A stretch of 64,000 bases of DNA, taken from positions 38,559 to 102,558 of the forward strand of contig NZ_KE384300.1 in the NCBI RefSeq assembly GCF_000425065.1, written 5' to 3'. Origin of the DNA: Actinomadura rifamycini DSM 43936. GTDB taxonomy: Bacteria > Actinomycetota > Actinomycetes > Streptosporangiales > Streptosporangiaceae. A model generated the notes under the pieces. The model saw only the letters and a list, made by a program, of their open reading frames with translations. It was not told the origin of the DNA and did no database searches. The position numbers and the translations under genes were made by a program. The stretch's first letter is position 1. The number at the start of each line of letters is the position of its first letter. Shown piece by piece: positions 17,084 through 24,335 of this stretch.

Positions 17084-17932
17084 GTGCGCATGCTCGGCTC
17101 GGCGCCCGTGCGGGTGCTGGACGACCGGCACCGGCGCGACGCGCTGGCGATCCTCGACGCCGACCCCGTCGCGAACGTGTTCGTGGGTTCGCGGGTGCAC
17201 GCCGCCGGGCTCGACCCGCGGCGGCTCGGCGCCCAGATGTGGGGCTACCTGCGCGACGGGCGGCTGGTGTCGCTGTGCTACTCGGGCGCGAACCTGATCC
17301 CGGTCGCCGCCTGCCCGGACGCCGTCCGCGCGTTCGGCGAGCGGGCGCGGGCGCAGGGGCGGCGCTGCTCGTCCATCGTCGGGCCGGTCGACACGGTCGG
17401 CGCGCTCTGGCGGATCCTCGAGCCGTACTGGGGGCCGCCGCGGGCGGTGCGGGCGGTGCAGCCGGTGATGGCGACGTCGCGGATGCCGGACGTCGAGCCC
17501 GACCCGGCCGTCCGGCGGGTGCGGATGGAGGACTTCGACGTCGTCTATCCGGCGTGCGTGTCGATGTTCACCGAGGAGGTCGGGGTCTCGCCCAACGCCG
17601 GCGACGGGGGAGTGCTGTACCGGTCGCGGGTCGCGGAGCTGATCCGGGACGGGCGGGCGTTCGCCCGGATCGAGGACGGCCGCGTCCTGTTCAAGGCCGA
17701 GATCGGGGCGGTGACGCCGCACGCGTGCCAGGTGCAGGGGGTGTGGGTCCCGCCGGACATGCGCGGCCGGGGGCTGTCGGTGTCCGGGATGGCCGCGGTG
17801 GTCGCCGAGTCGCTGCGCGGCATCGCGCCGACGGTGTCGCTGTACGTCAACGACTACAACGCGCGGGCGCGGGCCGCCTACCGCCGGGTCGGCTTCGTGG
17901 AGACCGGATCGTTCATGTCCATCCTGTTCTAG
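17084..17932 (+). CDS. DUF4081/GNAT acetyltransferase of the ispG locus
   Basis: A 282-residue protein with an N-terminal DUF4081-like half (DADPVANVFVGSRV, then CRRCSS-like IVGPVDTVGALW) and a C-terminal GNAT domain. The GNAT acetyl-CoA loop is GVWVPPDMRGRGLSVSGMAAVV, followed by SLYVNDYNARARAAYRRVGF. It matches the gene that follows ispG in mycobacteria (Rv2867c beside gcpE). Here it is separated from ispG by three hydrolase genes. GTG 17084 is the first start; ATG 17090 is possible. A short leaderless ORF ends 5 nt upstream. The acceptor substrate is not known. Confidence 0.9.
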   Translation: MRMLGSAPVRVLDDRHRRDALAILDADPVANVFVGSRVHAAGLDPRRLGAQMWGYLRDGRLVSLCYSGANLIPVAACPDAVRAFGERARAQGRRCSSIVGPVDTVGALWRILEPYWGPPRAVRAVQPVMATSRMPDVEPDPAVRRVRMEDFDVVYPACVSMFTEEVGVSPNAGDGGVLYRSRVAELIRDGRAFARIEDGRVLFKAEIGAVTPHACQVQGVWVPPDMRGRGLSVSGMAAVVAESLRGIAPTVSLYVNDYNARARAAYRRVGFVETGSFMSILF

Positions 17933-18004
17933 AGGTTTGTTCTTCCCTGCCCGATTACTCCCCGATACCTGACGGGAACGGTCCGAAACGGTAGCATCCG
18001 GGCC

Positions 18005-18943
18005 GTGGAATTCGCCGGGGCGTTGCGGCAGGCCATCCAGGCCAGCGGTCTCACCCTGGAACGCGTCCGGCACCGGCTGGAGCGCAGCGGGCTGACCGTC
18101 AGCGTGGCCACCCTCAGCTACTGGCAGCGCGGCCGCAGCCGGCCCCGGTCCCGCGCCGTCGTCGAGTCCCTGGAGGACGTCCTCGGCGTCGCGCCGGGCA
18201 CCCTGACCGCCCTGCTCGACGAGACCGCCCCCGTCGCCGGGGAGGTCGCGCGGCCCGCCGCGGGCCGGGGCGCCCTCGCCGCGGGCCCGTCCGCCGGGGC
18301 GGCCGCGTTCGCGAGCGGCCTGTGGCCCGACCCCGACGGCTACGCCCGCCTCGTCGGCCAGCTCGACCGGTCCGGCGACCACCGCCTCGAACGGCTCGGC
18401 GTCCACGACGTCTACCGGCTGGACGAGACGGGCCGCACCTGGACGCTGTCGGTGCGGGCCGTGCTGCGCGCCGCCGGGGACGACATCGACCGCGTCGTCT
18501 GCGTCCACGGCACGGGCCCCGCCGGGGACGGCGGCCCCGGCGGCTGCGCCGCGTCCGGCCTCGCCGCCGCCCGCTACTGCCGTCCCGGGCGGATCCGCGC
18601 CGGGGACGGCCTGGTCGCGTTCGAGCTCGTCTTCGACCGGGTGCTGGCGGCCGGGGACACCGCCGTCGTCGAGTACGACCTCGGCCCCGTCACCGTCCCC
18701 GCGGGGGCCGGCGCGCCCGGCGGCTACGACCGCCGCTTCCCGCACCCCGTCCAGCAGTACGTCGCGGTCGTCCAGTTCGACGGCGAGCGGCTCCCGGCCC
18801 GCTGCTACGGCTTCACCGCCGAGACCGCCGACGGGCCCCGCAACCGCCTCGGGGAGCTGTGGGTCGGGACGTCCGGCAGCGCGAACCTCGCGGTCGCGAA
18901 CGTGCGGCGCGGTATCGTCGGCCTGGAATGGGAGTGGCACTGA
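18005..18943 (+). CDS. XRE-type regulator, paralogue A
   Basis: A 312-residue protein. The N-terminal helix-turn-helix (about residues 1-65) reads GALRQAIQASGLTLERVRHRLE, then VSVATLSYWQRGRSRP and LEDVLGVAPGTL. After a Gly/Ala-rich linker comes a domain of about 190 residues with many beta-type segments, ending GLEWEWH; I do not recognise its family. GTG 18005 lies exactly 7 nt after TAGCAT (17992-17997), so the message is likely leaderless. The next gene is a close relative, so the two may act together or on each other. Confidence 0.8.
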   Translation: MEFAGALRQAIQASGLTLERVRHRLERSGLTVSVATLSYWQRGRSRPRSRAVVESLEDVLGVAPGTLTALLDETAPVAGEVARPAAGRGALAAGPSAGAAAFASGLWPDPDGYARLVGQLDRSGDHRLERLGVHDVYRLDETGRTWTLSVRAVLRAAGDDIDRVVCVHGTGPAGDGGPGGCAASGLAAARYCRPGRIRAGDGLVAFELVFDRVLAAGDTAVVEYDLGPVTVPAGAGAPGGYDRRFPHPVQQYVAVVQFDGERLPARCYGFTAETADGPRNRLGELWVGTSGSANLAVANVRRGIVGLEWEWH

Positions 18944-19089
18944 CAGTGCGGTGGGAAACGCGGCGCCGTTGTGAACCTTTGCCGGTCGACTCGGGGGACG
19001 AGGCGCCTTACAGTGAGCGCGGAAGCGGAAAATCCACGAGTCAAGGCCGTTTCACGGGGGCCGGCCGGACCGGATCCGGAGGCCCAGCA

Positions 19090-19998
19090 GTGCAGAGTGT
19101 CGCCGAGGACGATCTTCTCCAGGTCCTGCAGTACGGTCCCTTCAACGTCGCCCTCCAGGCCGCCATCCAGGCGCGCGGCCTGAGCCTGGAGTCGCTGCGC
19201 CGCCGCCTGGAGGAGCAGGGCATCGCCGTCAGCCTCTCCACCCTGAGCTACTGGCAGCGCGGCCGCACCCGGCCCGAGCGCGCCGACTCGCTGCGCGCCG
19301 TCCGCGGCCTGGAGGCCATCCTCGAACTGCCGCGCCACTCCCTGCTGACGCTGCTGCGCCCGTCCGCCGACCGCTCCGCCGGGCCGTGGCAGTCCGTCGA
19401 GGAGCTCTGCCCCGAGCCCGGCGTCCGCGACCTGCTCGACGAGATCGGCGACCGCGGCGAGCGGCAGCTCACCGGGCTCAGCCTGCACGACCAGCACATC
19501 ATCGGCTGCCGCCGGGAGCTGCGCGAGATCCGCACCCGCGCGGTGTTCCAGGCCCAGCAGCGCGGCGTGGACCGCTGGATCGCCGTCTACCACCACCCGC
19601 ACGGCATCCTCCCGTCGTCCCGGACGGCCCGCGGCTGCCGCTTCGGGCGCGTCCGGATGGACGAGTCGAGCGGCCTCATCGCCGCCGAGCTGCTGTTCGA
19701 CCGCGCCCTCGGCCGCGGCGAGACGTACCTGCTGGAGTACGGGTTCGGCTTCGACGAGACCGGCCCGCCGGTGACCGAGGAGGGCCGCGGCTTCCGGACC
19801 CCGCAGCACGAGTACCTCATCGAGGTCCGGTTCCACCCCGCGACGCTGCCCGCCCGCTGCTACCGGACGTGGCGGCCCGACGGCCACACCGCCCTCAAGG
19901 ACTCCGCGGACCTGCGGATGTCGAGCTACCACAGCGTCCACTACATCGAGTTCGGCATGGCCGCCGGGTACCACGGCATCCGCTGGGAGTGGGACTGA
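19090..19998 (+). CDS. XRE-type regulator, paralogue B
   Basis: A 302-residue relative of the gene before it. The DNA-binding part is almost the same: AIQARGLSLESLRRRLEEQGIAVSLSTLSYWQRGRTRPERADS. The C-terminal domain shows the same order of conserved patches (LTGLSLHDQHIIG, VYHHPHG, LLFDRALGRGETYLLEYGFG, LPARCYRTW) and ends GIRWEWD. GTG 19090 has GGAGG about 8 nt upstream; TACAGT at 19010-19015 is a possible -10. Longer frames upstream lie antisense or in other frames and are not supported. It converges on the DUF3037 gene with a 5-nt gap. Confidence 0.8.
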   Translation: MQSVAEDDLLQVLQYGPFNVALQAAIQARGLSLESLRRRLEEQGIAVSLSTLSYWQRGRTRPERADSLRAVRGLEAILELPRHSLLTLLRPSADRSAGPWQSVEELCPEPGVRDLLDEIGDRGERQLTGLSLHDQHIIGCRRELREIRTRAVFQAQQRGVDRWIAVYHHPHGILPSSRTARGCRFGRVRMDESSGLIAAELLFDRALGRGETYLLEYGFGFDETGPPVTEEGRGFRTPQHEYLIEVRFHPATLPARCYRTWRPDGHTALKDSADLRMSSYHSVHYIEFGMAAGYHGIRWEWD

Positions 19999-20003
19999 GG
20001 CCG

Positions 20004-20414
20004 CTACAGCACCAGCAGCCGCAGGAGGCGGTCGAGTTCGGCGGCGGGGTCCTCGGTGAGGCCCGCGTGCACCGGCCCCGGCTGGACGATCGTGCTGCGC
20101 GGCGCCGTCAGCCAGCGGAACCGGGCGCCCGGGGCCTCCTCCGCCGCCTGGCCCGCCCGCTCGCCGCCCCCGCACACCGCGTCGACGCCCGCGAGCGCCG
20201 ACCGGACGCCGTCCAGGTCGAGGGACGCGTCGAGCGCGTGCAGGCGCGGCGCGTCCAGGTGGGTGCGGCAGCCCAGGTAGTCGCGGGCGCGGCAGTACAC
20301 GACCACGCCGACGTTCATCGCCTCGCCGCGCTCCACCCGCGGGATCACCCGCAGCGCCGCGTACTCGAACACGGTTGGCTCGTCCGCCCGCCGGATGTTG
20401 GTCGCGCCGCTCAT
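20004..20414 (-). CDS. DUF3037 protein, HipA-like kinase partner
   Basis: A 136-residue DUF3037 protein: VFEYAALRVIPRVERGEAMNVGVVVYCRARDYLGCR is the family signature near the N-terminus. Its ATG at 20414 overlaps the TGA of the HipA-like gene by 4 nt, so the two are translationally coupled. DUF3037 genes are commonly next to HipA-like kinases, but their role is not established. It may be a substrate, an adaptor or an antitoxin-like partner. Confidence 0.85.
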   Translation of the reverse strand: MSGATNIRRADEPTVFEYAALRVIPRVERGEAMNVGVVVYCRARDYLGCRTHLDAPRLHALDASLDLDGVRSALAGVDAVCGGGERAGQAAEEAPGARFRWLTAPRSTIVQPGPVHAGLTEDPAAELDRLLRLLVL

Positions 20415-21238
20415 GCCGGGCCTCCGAGCCAGTCGGGGCGGTTCGCGCCGCGCCGCGACCCGGTGTCCGGGCGGCGCCCGGACACCTCGAGGTCCGGCAG
20501 CCACTCGCGGGGCTTCCCGGCGCGCGGCAGCAGCACCTCCACGTAGGCGTCCCGGACGGCCTGCGGCCCGGCGAACCCCGGCTCCCGCTCCAGCCACTCG
20601 TCCGGCACCAGCGCGGTCACCTCCCGCAGCATCCCCTCGGTGATCCGCGGCGCCAGCTCGGCCTCCGCCGCCTCCAGGCGCGTCGCGTACCGGGTCAGGA
20701 CGTGGTCGTCGACGTCGTAGGGGCCGGAGAACAGCCGCGCCGCGTTCGCCCACGCGTGGTGGAAGATCAGGCTCGCGCCGTGGTCGATCAGCCACACGTC
20801 GCCGTGCCACACCAGCATGTTCGGGTTGCGCCAGCTGCGGTCGACGTTGCCGATGTAGGCGTCGAACCACAGCAGCCGGGACGCGAAGTCCGGTTCGGGC
20901 GTCCAGCCGAGCGGGTCGTAGCCCAGCGACCCCGGCAGGAAGTCGACGCCGAGGTTGCGGCCGGTGCTGGCCTTCAGCAGGTCCTGGACGTCCGGGTCGG
21001 GCTCGTGCCGCCCGATCACCGGATCGAGGTCGATGAGCACCTGGTCGGGCACCCGGAAGCCGAGGCGGCGCGCCAGTTCCCCGGCGATCACCTCGGCGAT
21101 GAGGGCCTTGCGGCCCTGCCCGGCGCCGTGGAACTTCATGACGTACGTGCCGAGGTCGTCGGCCTCGACGACGCCCGGGAGCGACCCGCCCTCGCGCAGC
21201 GGCGTCACGTATCGGATGGCTGTCACATGAGGCAACAC
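20411..21238 (-). CDS. HipA-like protein kinase
   Basis: A 275-residue protein resembling the kinase core of HipA proteins. LGTYVMKFHGAGQGRKALIAEVIAGELARRLG corresponds to the nucleotide-binding lysine and following helix. RLLWFDAYIGNVDRSWRNPNML is the catalytic loop with Asp and Asn, and VWLIDHGASLIFH is the metal-binding DHG-type motif (DFG equivalent). It lacks the HipB antitoxin beside it and is coupled instead to DUF3037. GTG 21238 lies 6 nt after TAGCGT on the minus strand, suggesting a leaderless message. Whether it is a toxin or an ordinary kinase cannot be read from the sequence. Confidence 0.82.
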   Translation of the reverse strand: MLPHVTAIRYVTPLREGGSLPGVVEADDLGTYVMKFHGAGQGRKALIAEVIAGELARRLGFRVPDQVLIDLDPVIGRHEPDPDVQDLLKASTGRNLGVDFLPGSLGYDPLGWTPEPDFASRLLWFDAYIGNVDRSWRNPNMLVWHGDVWLIDHGASLIFHHAWANAARLFSGPYDVDDHVLTRYATRLEAAEAELAPRITEGMLREVTALVPDEWLEREPGFAGPQAVRDAYVEVLLPRAGKPREWLPDLEVSGRRPDTGSRRGANRPDWLGGPA

Positions 21239-21274
21239 GCCGTAACGCTACCGGGTGCCGGGATAATCGCCCGC
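21239..21274. promoter_or_regulatory. Back-to-back leaderless promoters
   Basis: Only 36 bp separate the start codons of the HipA-like gene (minus strand) and the cyclase (plus strand). The minus-strand -10 TAGCGT covers 21245-21250 and the plus-strand -10 GATAAT covers 21262-21267, 11 bp apart. The -35 region of each promoter therefore lies inside the coding sequence of the other gene. Simultaneous firing seems sterically unlikely. Confidence 0.6.
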
Positions 21275-21937
21275 ATGGATATGCGGCTGGTGGACCTGTC
21301 GGTGCCGATCACGACCGGCATGCAGGTCTACCCGGGGGACCCCGAAGTCGAGGCGGTTCCGGCCCTCACGGTCGCCGAGGAGGGCGTGAACGTCCTGCGG
21401 CTGCACCTGGGGTCGCAGTCCGGCACCCACGTGGACGCGCCGTTCCACATCGACGACTCCCTGCCCCGCCTCGACGAGCTGCCGCTCGCCCGCTTCACCG
21501 GGCCCGCCGCGCTCATGGACGTCCGAGGGCTGCCGCCGCGCGCCCCGATCGGGCCCGGCGCGCTCCCGGCGGGCCTCGGGCCGGGCACCGTCCTGCTCGT
21601 GGCCACCGGGTGGTCGCGGCACTGGGGCACCGGCCGCTACCTCGACCACCCGTACCTCGCGCCCGCGACGGCCGAGGCGATCGTCGCGGCGGGCGTCCGC
21701 ACCGTCGGGATCGACGCCCTCAGCGTGGACCCGACGCCCGCGCCGGGCTCGGACGACGTCACCCTCGCGGCGCACCGGGTGCTGTGCGGCGCCGGGGCCG
21801 TCATCGCGGAGAACCTGACGAACCTCGACGCCCTCCTGGAGGCGCCGGGACGGGCGATCGAGGCGTCCCTGTTCCCGATCCGCCTGGCGGGGGCCGACGG
21901 CGCGCCCGTCCGCGCCGTCGCCCGCATCGGCCCGTGA
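21275..21937 (+). CDS. Cyclase-family hydrolase, kynurenine formamidase-like
   Basis: A 220-residue metal-dependent hydrolase of the cyclase family (PF04199 type). Features are the N-terminal LVDLSVPITTGMQVYPGDPEVE, the metal motif SQSGTHVDAPFH and a late VRTVGIDALSVDP. In the classical HxGTHxDxPxH motif the first His is a ligand; here that position is Gln, so metal binding may differ. Substrates of the family include N-formylkynurenine, isatin and cyclic amides; none is indicated here. ATG 21275 lies 7 nt after GATAAT, a leaderless pattern. It converges on the GNAT gene with a 3-nt gap. Confidence 0.82.
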   Translation: MDMRLVDLSVPITTGMQVYPGDPEVEAVPALTVAEEGVNVLRLHLGSQSGTHVDAPFHIDDSLPRLDELPLARFTGPAALMDVRGLPPRAPIGPGALPAGLGPGTVLLVATGWSRHWGTGRYLDHPYLAPATAEAIVAAGVRTVGIDALSVDPTPAPGSDDVTLAAHRVLCGAGAVIAENLTNLDALLEAPGRAIEASLFPIRLAGADGAPVRAVARIGP

Positions 21938-21940
21938 GGC

Positions 21941-22531
21941 TCAGCCGCGGCGCATGCACCAGGTGCGGGGGCCGCCGTCCGGCAGATCCACCTCGGCGGT
22001 CGTCGTGAAGCCCAGCCGCTCGTAGAACGCCACGTTGCGCTCGCTGGAGGTCTCCAGGAACGCGGGGTACCCGGCGGCCTCCGCGGCCTCGACGCCGGCC
22101 CGCACGATCGCCGCGCCGAGCCCCCGGCCCTGCGCGTCCGGGTCGACGCCGACGGTGGCGAGGAACCACACCGGCTCGGCGGGACGGAACGGCGCGACGG
22201 CGGCCTCGGCGGCCGCGTACGCCTCGGCGCGGTCCCCGGCGAGCTCGGTCATCCGGGGGCCGAGCTCGGCGAACGCGGGGGTCGGGTCGGCGTCGGGGGT
22301 CGTCCACACGGCCACGGCGCGCGCGCCGTCCGACACCCACACCCGCCCGTACTCCATCCCGACCCGGCGGAGCAGCAGGTCCTGGAACTCCCGCACCCGC
22401 TCCTCGTGGCGGTCGGCGGCGATCACGTGGCGGGTGAAGGCGTAGTCGGCGAAGGCGCGCGAGAGCGTGCGCACGGCGGCGGGCACGTCCTCCGGCGCCG
22501 CGGGACGGACGGCGGCGTCGGCGTTCGTCAT
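21941..22531 (-). CDS. GNAT-family N-acetyltransferase
   Basis: A 196-residue single-domain acetyltransferase. The acetyl-CoA pyrophosphate loop lies in LATVGVDPDAQGRGLGAAIVRAGVEAA and the C-terminal strand-helix is PAFLETSSERNVAFYERLGFTTTAEVDLP. The layout resembles small-molecule or puromycin-type acetyltransferases of actinomycetes. ATG 22531 is preceded by AGGAGAGGAG, so I prefer it to the start 10 codons upstream. Substrate unknown. Confidence 0.85.
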   Translation of the reverse strand: MTNADAAVRPAAPEDVPAAVRTLSRAFADYAFTRHVIAADRHEERVREFQDLLLRRVGMEYGRVWVSDGARAVAVWTTPDADPTPAFAELGPRMTELAGDRAEAYAAAEAAVAPFRPAEPVWFLATVGVDPDAQGRGLGAAIVRAGVEAAEAAGYPAFLETSSERNVAFYERLGFTTTAEVDLPDGGPRTWCMRRG

Positions 22532-22659
22532 GGGCGTCTCCTCTCCTCGGTTCAAGATCACAGCGTATGCGGGGGCGGGCGTGCCGGATCCGGTCGCGGC
22601 TCCGCGCCCGGCGCGCGCGGTGCGCGATAGTGGGGGCCGGACACGGCGAGGGGAGTGCC

Positions 22660-23403
22660 ATGCGGGTCACGTGGGCGACGGACGAGGGCGACCCGAGGCG
22701 CGGCAACGAGGACTTCGTGGCGGCGGCGGCCGGCGCGGCGGTCGTCCTGGACGGCTGCGGCCTCGCGCTCGGGACCGACCTCGGCTGCGTGCACGGCACC
22801 GCCTGGTACGCGCGCTCCCTCGGCACCCGCCTGCCGGCCCGGATGCTGGACGGCCCTGGGCCGCCGGCCGGCCCGCCGGTGGGGCCGCCCGAGGGCGCGC
22901 ACGTCCCCGCGGACCGGCCGCTGGTGGGGCGACTCGCCGGCGCGATCGCCGACGTCGCCGCCGCGCACCGCGCGACGTGCGACCTGGCCGTCCCGACGAC
23001 GCCCGCCGCGACCGTCCTGGCCGTCCGGGTGCGCGGCGACCTGCTCGACTACCTGGTGCTGGCCGACTCGACCCTGCTGCTGGACTGCCGCGACGGCCTG
23101 CGCGAGATCACCGGCGGCGCGTGCTGGGCCGGGGCCGACCCGGCCGGCGCCGAGGCCGCGATCACCGGGACGGTCCCGCTGCGCGACGTGCGGCACGCGC
23201 TGCTGCTCACCGACGGCGCCACCCGGCTCGCCGACCGGTTCGGCGCCACCGACTGGGCCGGACTCGCCCGCCTCGCCGTCGAATCCGGCCCGGCCGCCCT
23301 GGTCGAGCGGACCCGCGAGGTCGAGCGCACCGACCCGCGGGCCGTCCGCTGGCCGCGCGCCAAGCCCCACGACGACGCCACCGCCGCCGTCTGCGCGTTC
23401 TGA
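22660..23403 (+). CDS. PP2C-like phosphatase-fold protein
   Basis: A 247-residue protein resembling the PP2C phosphatase fold. It starts VTWATDEGDPRRGNEDFVAAA (metal-binding Asp-Glu-Asp region), then VVLDGCGL, ADSTLLL, LLLTDGATRLADRFG and HDDATAAVCAF, which match PP2C motifs in order. VVLDGCG replaces the usual DGMGG, so one metal residue context is altered and activity is uncertain. The ATG follows GAGGGGAG. A GATAGT hexamer at 22625-22630 is the likely -10. Confidence 0.75.
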   Translation: MRVTWATDEGDPRRGNEDFVAAAAGAAVVLDGCGLALGTDLGCVHGTAWYARSLGTRLPARMLDGPGPPAGPPVGPPEGAHVPADRPLVGRLAGAIADVAAAHRATCDLAVPTTPAATVLAVRVRGDLLDYLVLADSTLLLDCRDGLREITGGACWAGADPAGAEAAITGTVPLRDVRHALLLTDGATRLADRFGATDWAGLARLAVESGPAALVERTREVERTDPRAVRWPRAKPHDDATAAVCAF

Positions 23404-23421
23404 GCCCCGGCCGAGGCGCCG

Positions 23422-23441
23422 AGCAACCGCTTGATTAGGGT
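23422..23441 (+). promoter_or_regulatory. KstR2-like operator A at the LLM gene promoter
   Basis: AGCAACCGCTTGAT (23422-23435) matches the KstR2-type consensus AnCAAGnnCTTGnT at all but one of its fixed positions. It directly abuts a TAGGGT -10 hexamer (23436-23441) ahead of the LLM oxidoreductase gene. A bound repressor would cover the spacer of that promoter. The consensus is recalled from mycobacterial work; the match is read by eye. Confidence 0.5.
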
Positions 23442-23476
23442 GGTCGCCGCCGACGCGCGACAGAGGGGGGCCGGGG

Positions 23477-24301
23477 ATGCGGCTGGGCGTCACGATGTTC
23501 GCCACCGACCGGACGATGCCGCCGCACGAGCTGGCGCGGGAGGCGGAGGCGCGCGGCTTCGCGTCGCTCTACCTGCCGGAGCACACCCACATCCCGGTCG
23601 CGCGGGAGACGCCGCCGCCCACCGGCGACGCCGCGCTGCCCGCCGAGTACGCGCGGACGCTCGACCCGCTCGTCGCGCTCGCCGCCGCGGCCGTCGTCAC
23701 CGAGCGGATCACGCTCGGCACCGGCATCCTGCTCCCGGCCCAGCGCGACCCGATCGTCACCGCGAAGGCCGTCGCCACTCTGGACCGGCTCGCGGGCGGG
23801 CGCGTCGCGCTCGGCGTCGGCTACGGCTGGAACGCCGAGGAGGGCGCCGACCACGGCGTGCCCTGGAAGCGCCGCCGGGCGGTGGCGCGCGAGCACGTCC
23901 TGGCCATGCGGGAGCTGTGGACGCGCGAGGAGGCGTCGTTCCGAGGCGAGTTCGTCGCGTTCGAACCGAGCTGGTCGTGGCCCAAACCGGACGGGCGGGT
24001 GCCGGTGCTGCTCGGCGGCGCCGCCGGGCCCACGCTGTTCGCGCACATCGCCGAGTACGGGGACGGCTGGCTGCCGATCGGCGGCGCGGGCGTCCGGGAG
24101 GCGCTGCCCCGGCTCCGGCGGGCCTGCGCGGACGCCGGGCGCCCGATGGTCCCCGTGGTCCCGTTCGGGACGCTGCCGTCCGCCGGGAAGCTCGACCACT
24201 ACGCCTCCCTCGGCATCGAGGAGGCGGTGCTGCGCGTACCCGCCGGGGACCGCGACACGGTGCTCCCGTGCCTCGACGAGTACGCGTCGTCCTACCTGTG
24301 A
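23477..24301 (+). CDS. LLM-class F420-dependent oxidoreductase
   Basis: A 274-residue luciferase-like monooxygenase-fold protein of the F420 type. Motifs are FASLYLPEHTHIP, ITLGTGILLPAQRDPIVTAKAVATLDRLAGGRVALGVGYGWNAEE and VPVLLGGAAGPTLFAHIAEYGDGWLPIGG. These enzymes use reduced F420 (or flavin) to reduce or oxidise small substrates. The particular substrate is unknown. A KstR2-like operator overlaps its promoter, which hints at a role in steroid or acyl-CoA metabolism. A purine-rich AGAGGGGGG precedes the ATG. Confidence 0.88.
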   Translation: MRLGVTMFATDRTMPPHELAREAEARGFASLYLPEHTHIPVARETPPPTGDAALPAEYARTLDPLVALAAAAVVTERITLGTGILLPAQRDPIVTAKAVATLDRLAGGRVALGVGYGWNAEEGADHGVPWKRRRAVAREHVLAMRELWTREEASFRGEFVAFEPSWSWPKPDGRVPVLLGGAAGPTLFAHIAEYGDGWLPIGGAGVREALPRLRRACADAGRPMVPVVPFGTLPSAGKLDHYASLGIEEAVLRVPAGDRDTVLPCLDEYASSYL

Positions 24302-24302
24302 G

Positions 24303-24334
24303 CCGGGCGGGCCGGCCGGGACCGGCCCGCCCGG
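24303..24334. terminator. Bidirectional terminator hairpin
   Basis: CCGGGCGGGCCGG (24303-24315) pairs with CCGGCCCGCCCGG (24322-24334) over a 6-nt loop. It fills the 34-nt gap between two convergent genes exactly, so it should end transcripts from both sides. Confidence 0.8.
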
Positions 24335-24335
24335 G

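Noticed and set aside
20411..21238. Classic HipBA toxin-antitoxin module
   Set aside because: No HipB-type helix-turn-helix gene is adjacent on the same strand. The partner is DUF3037. The XRE genes nearby are convergent and of a different type.
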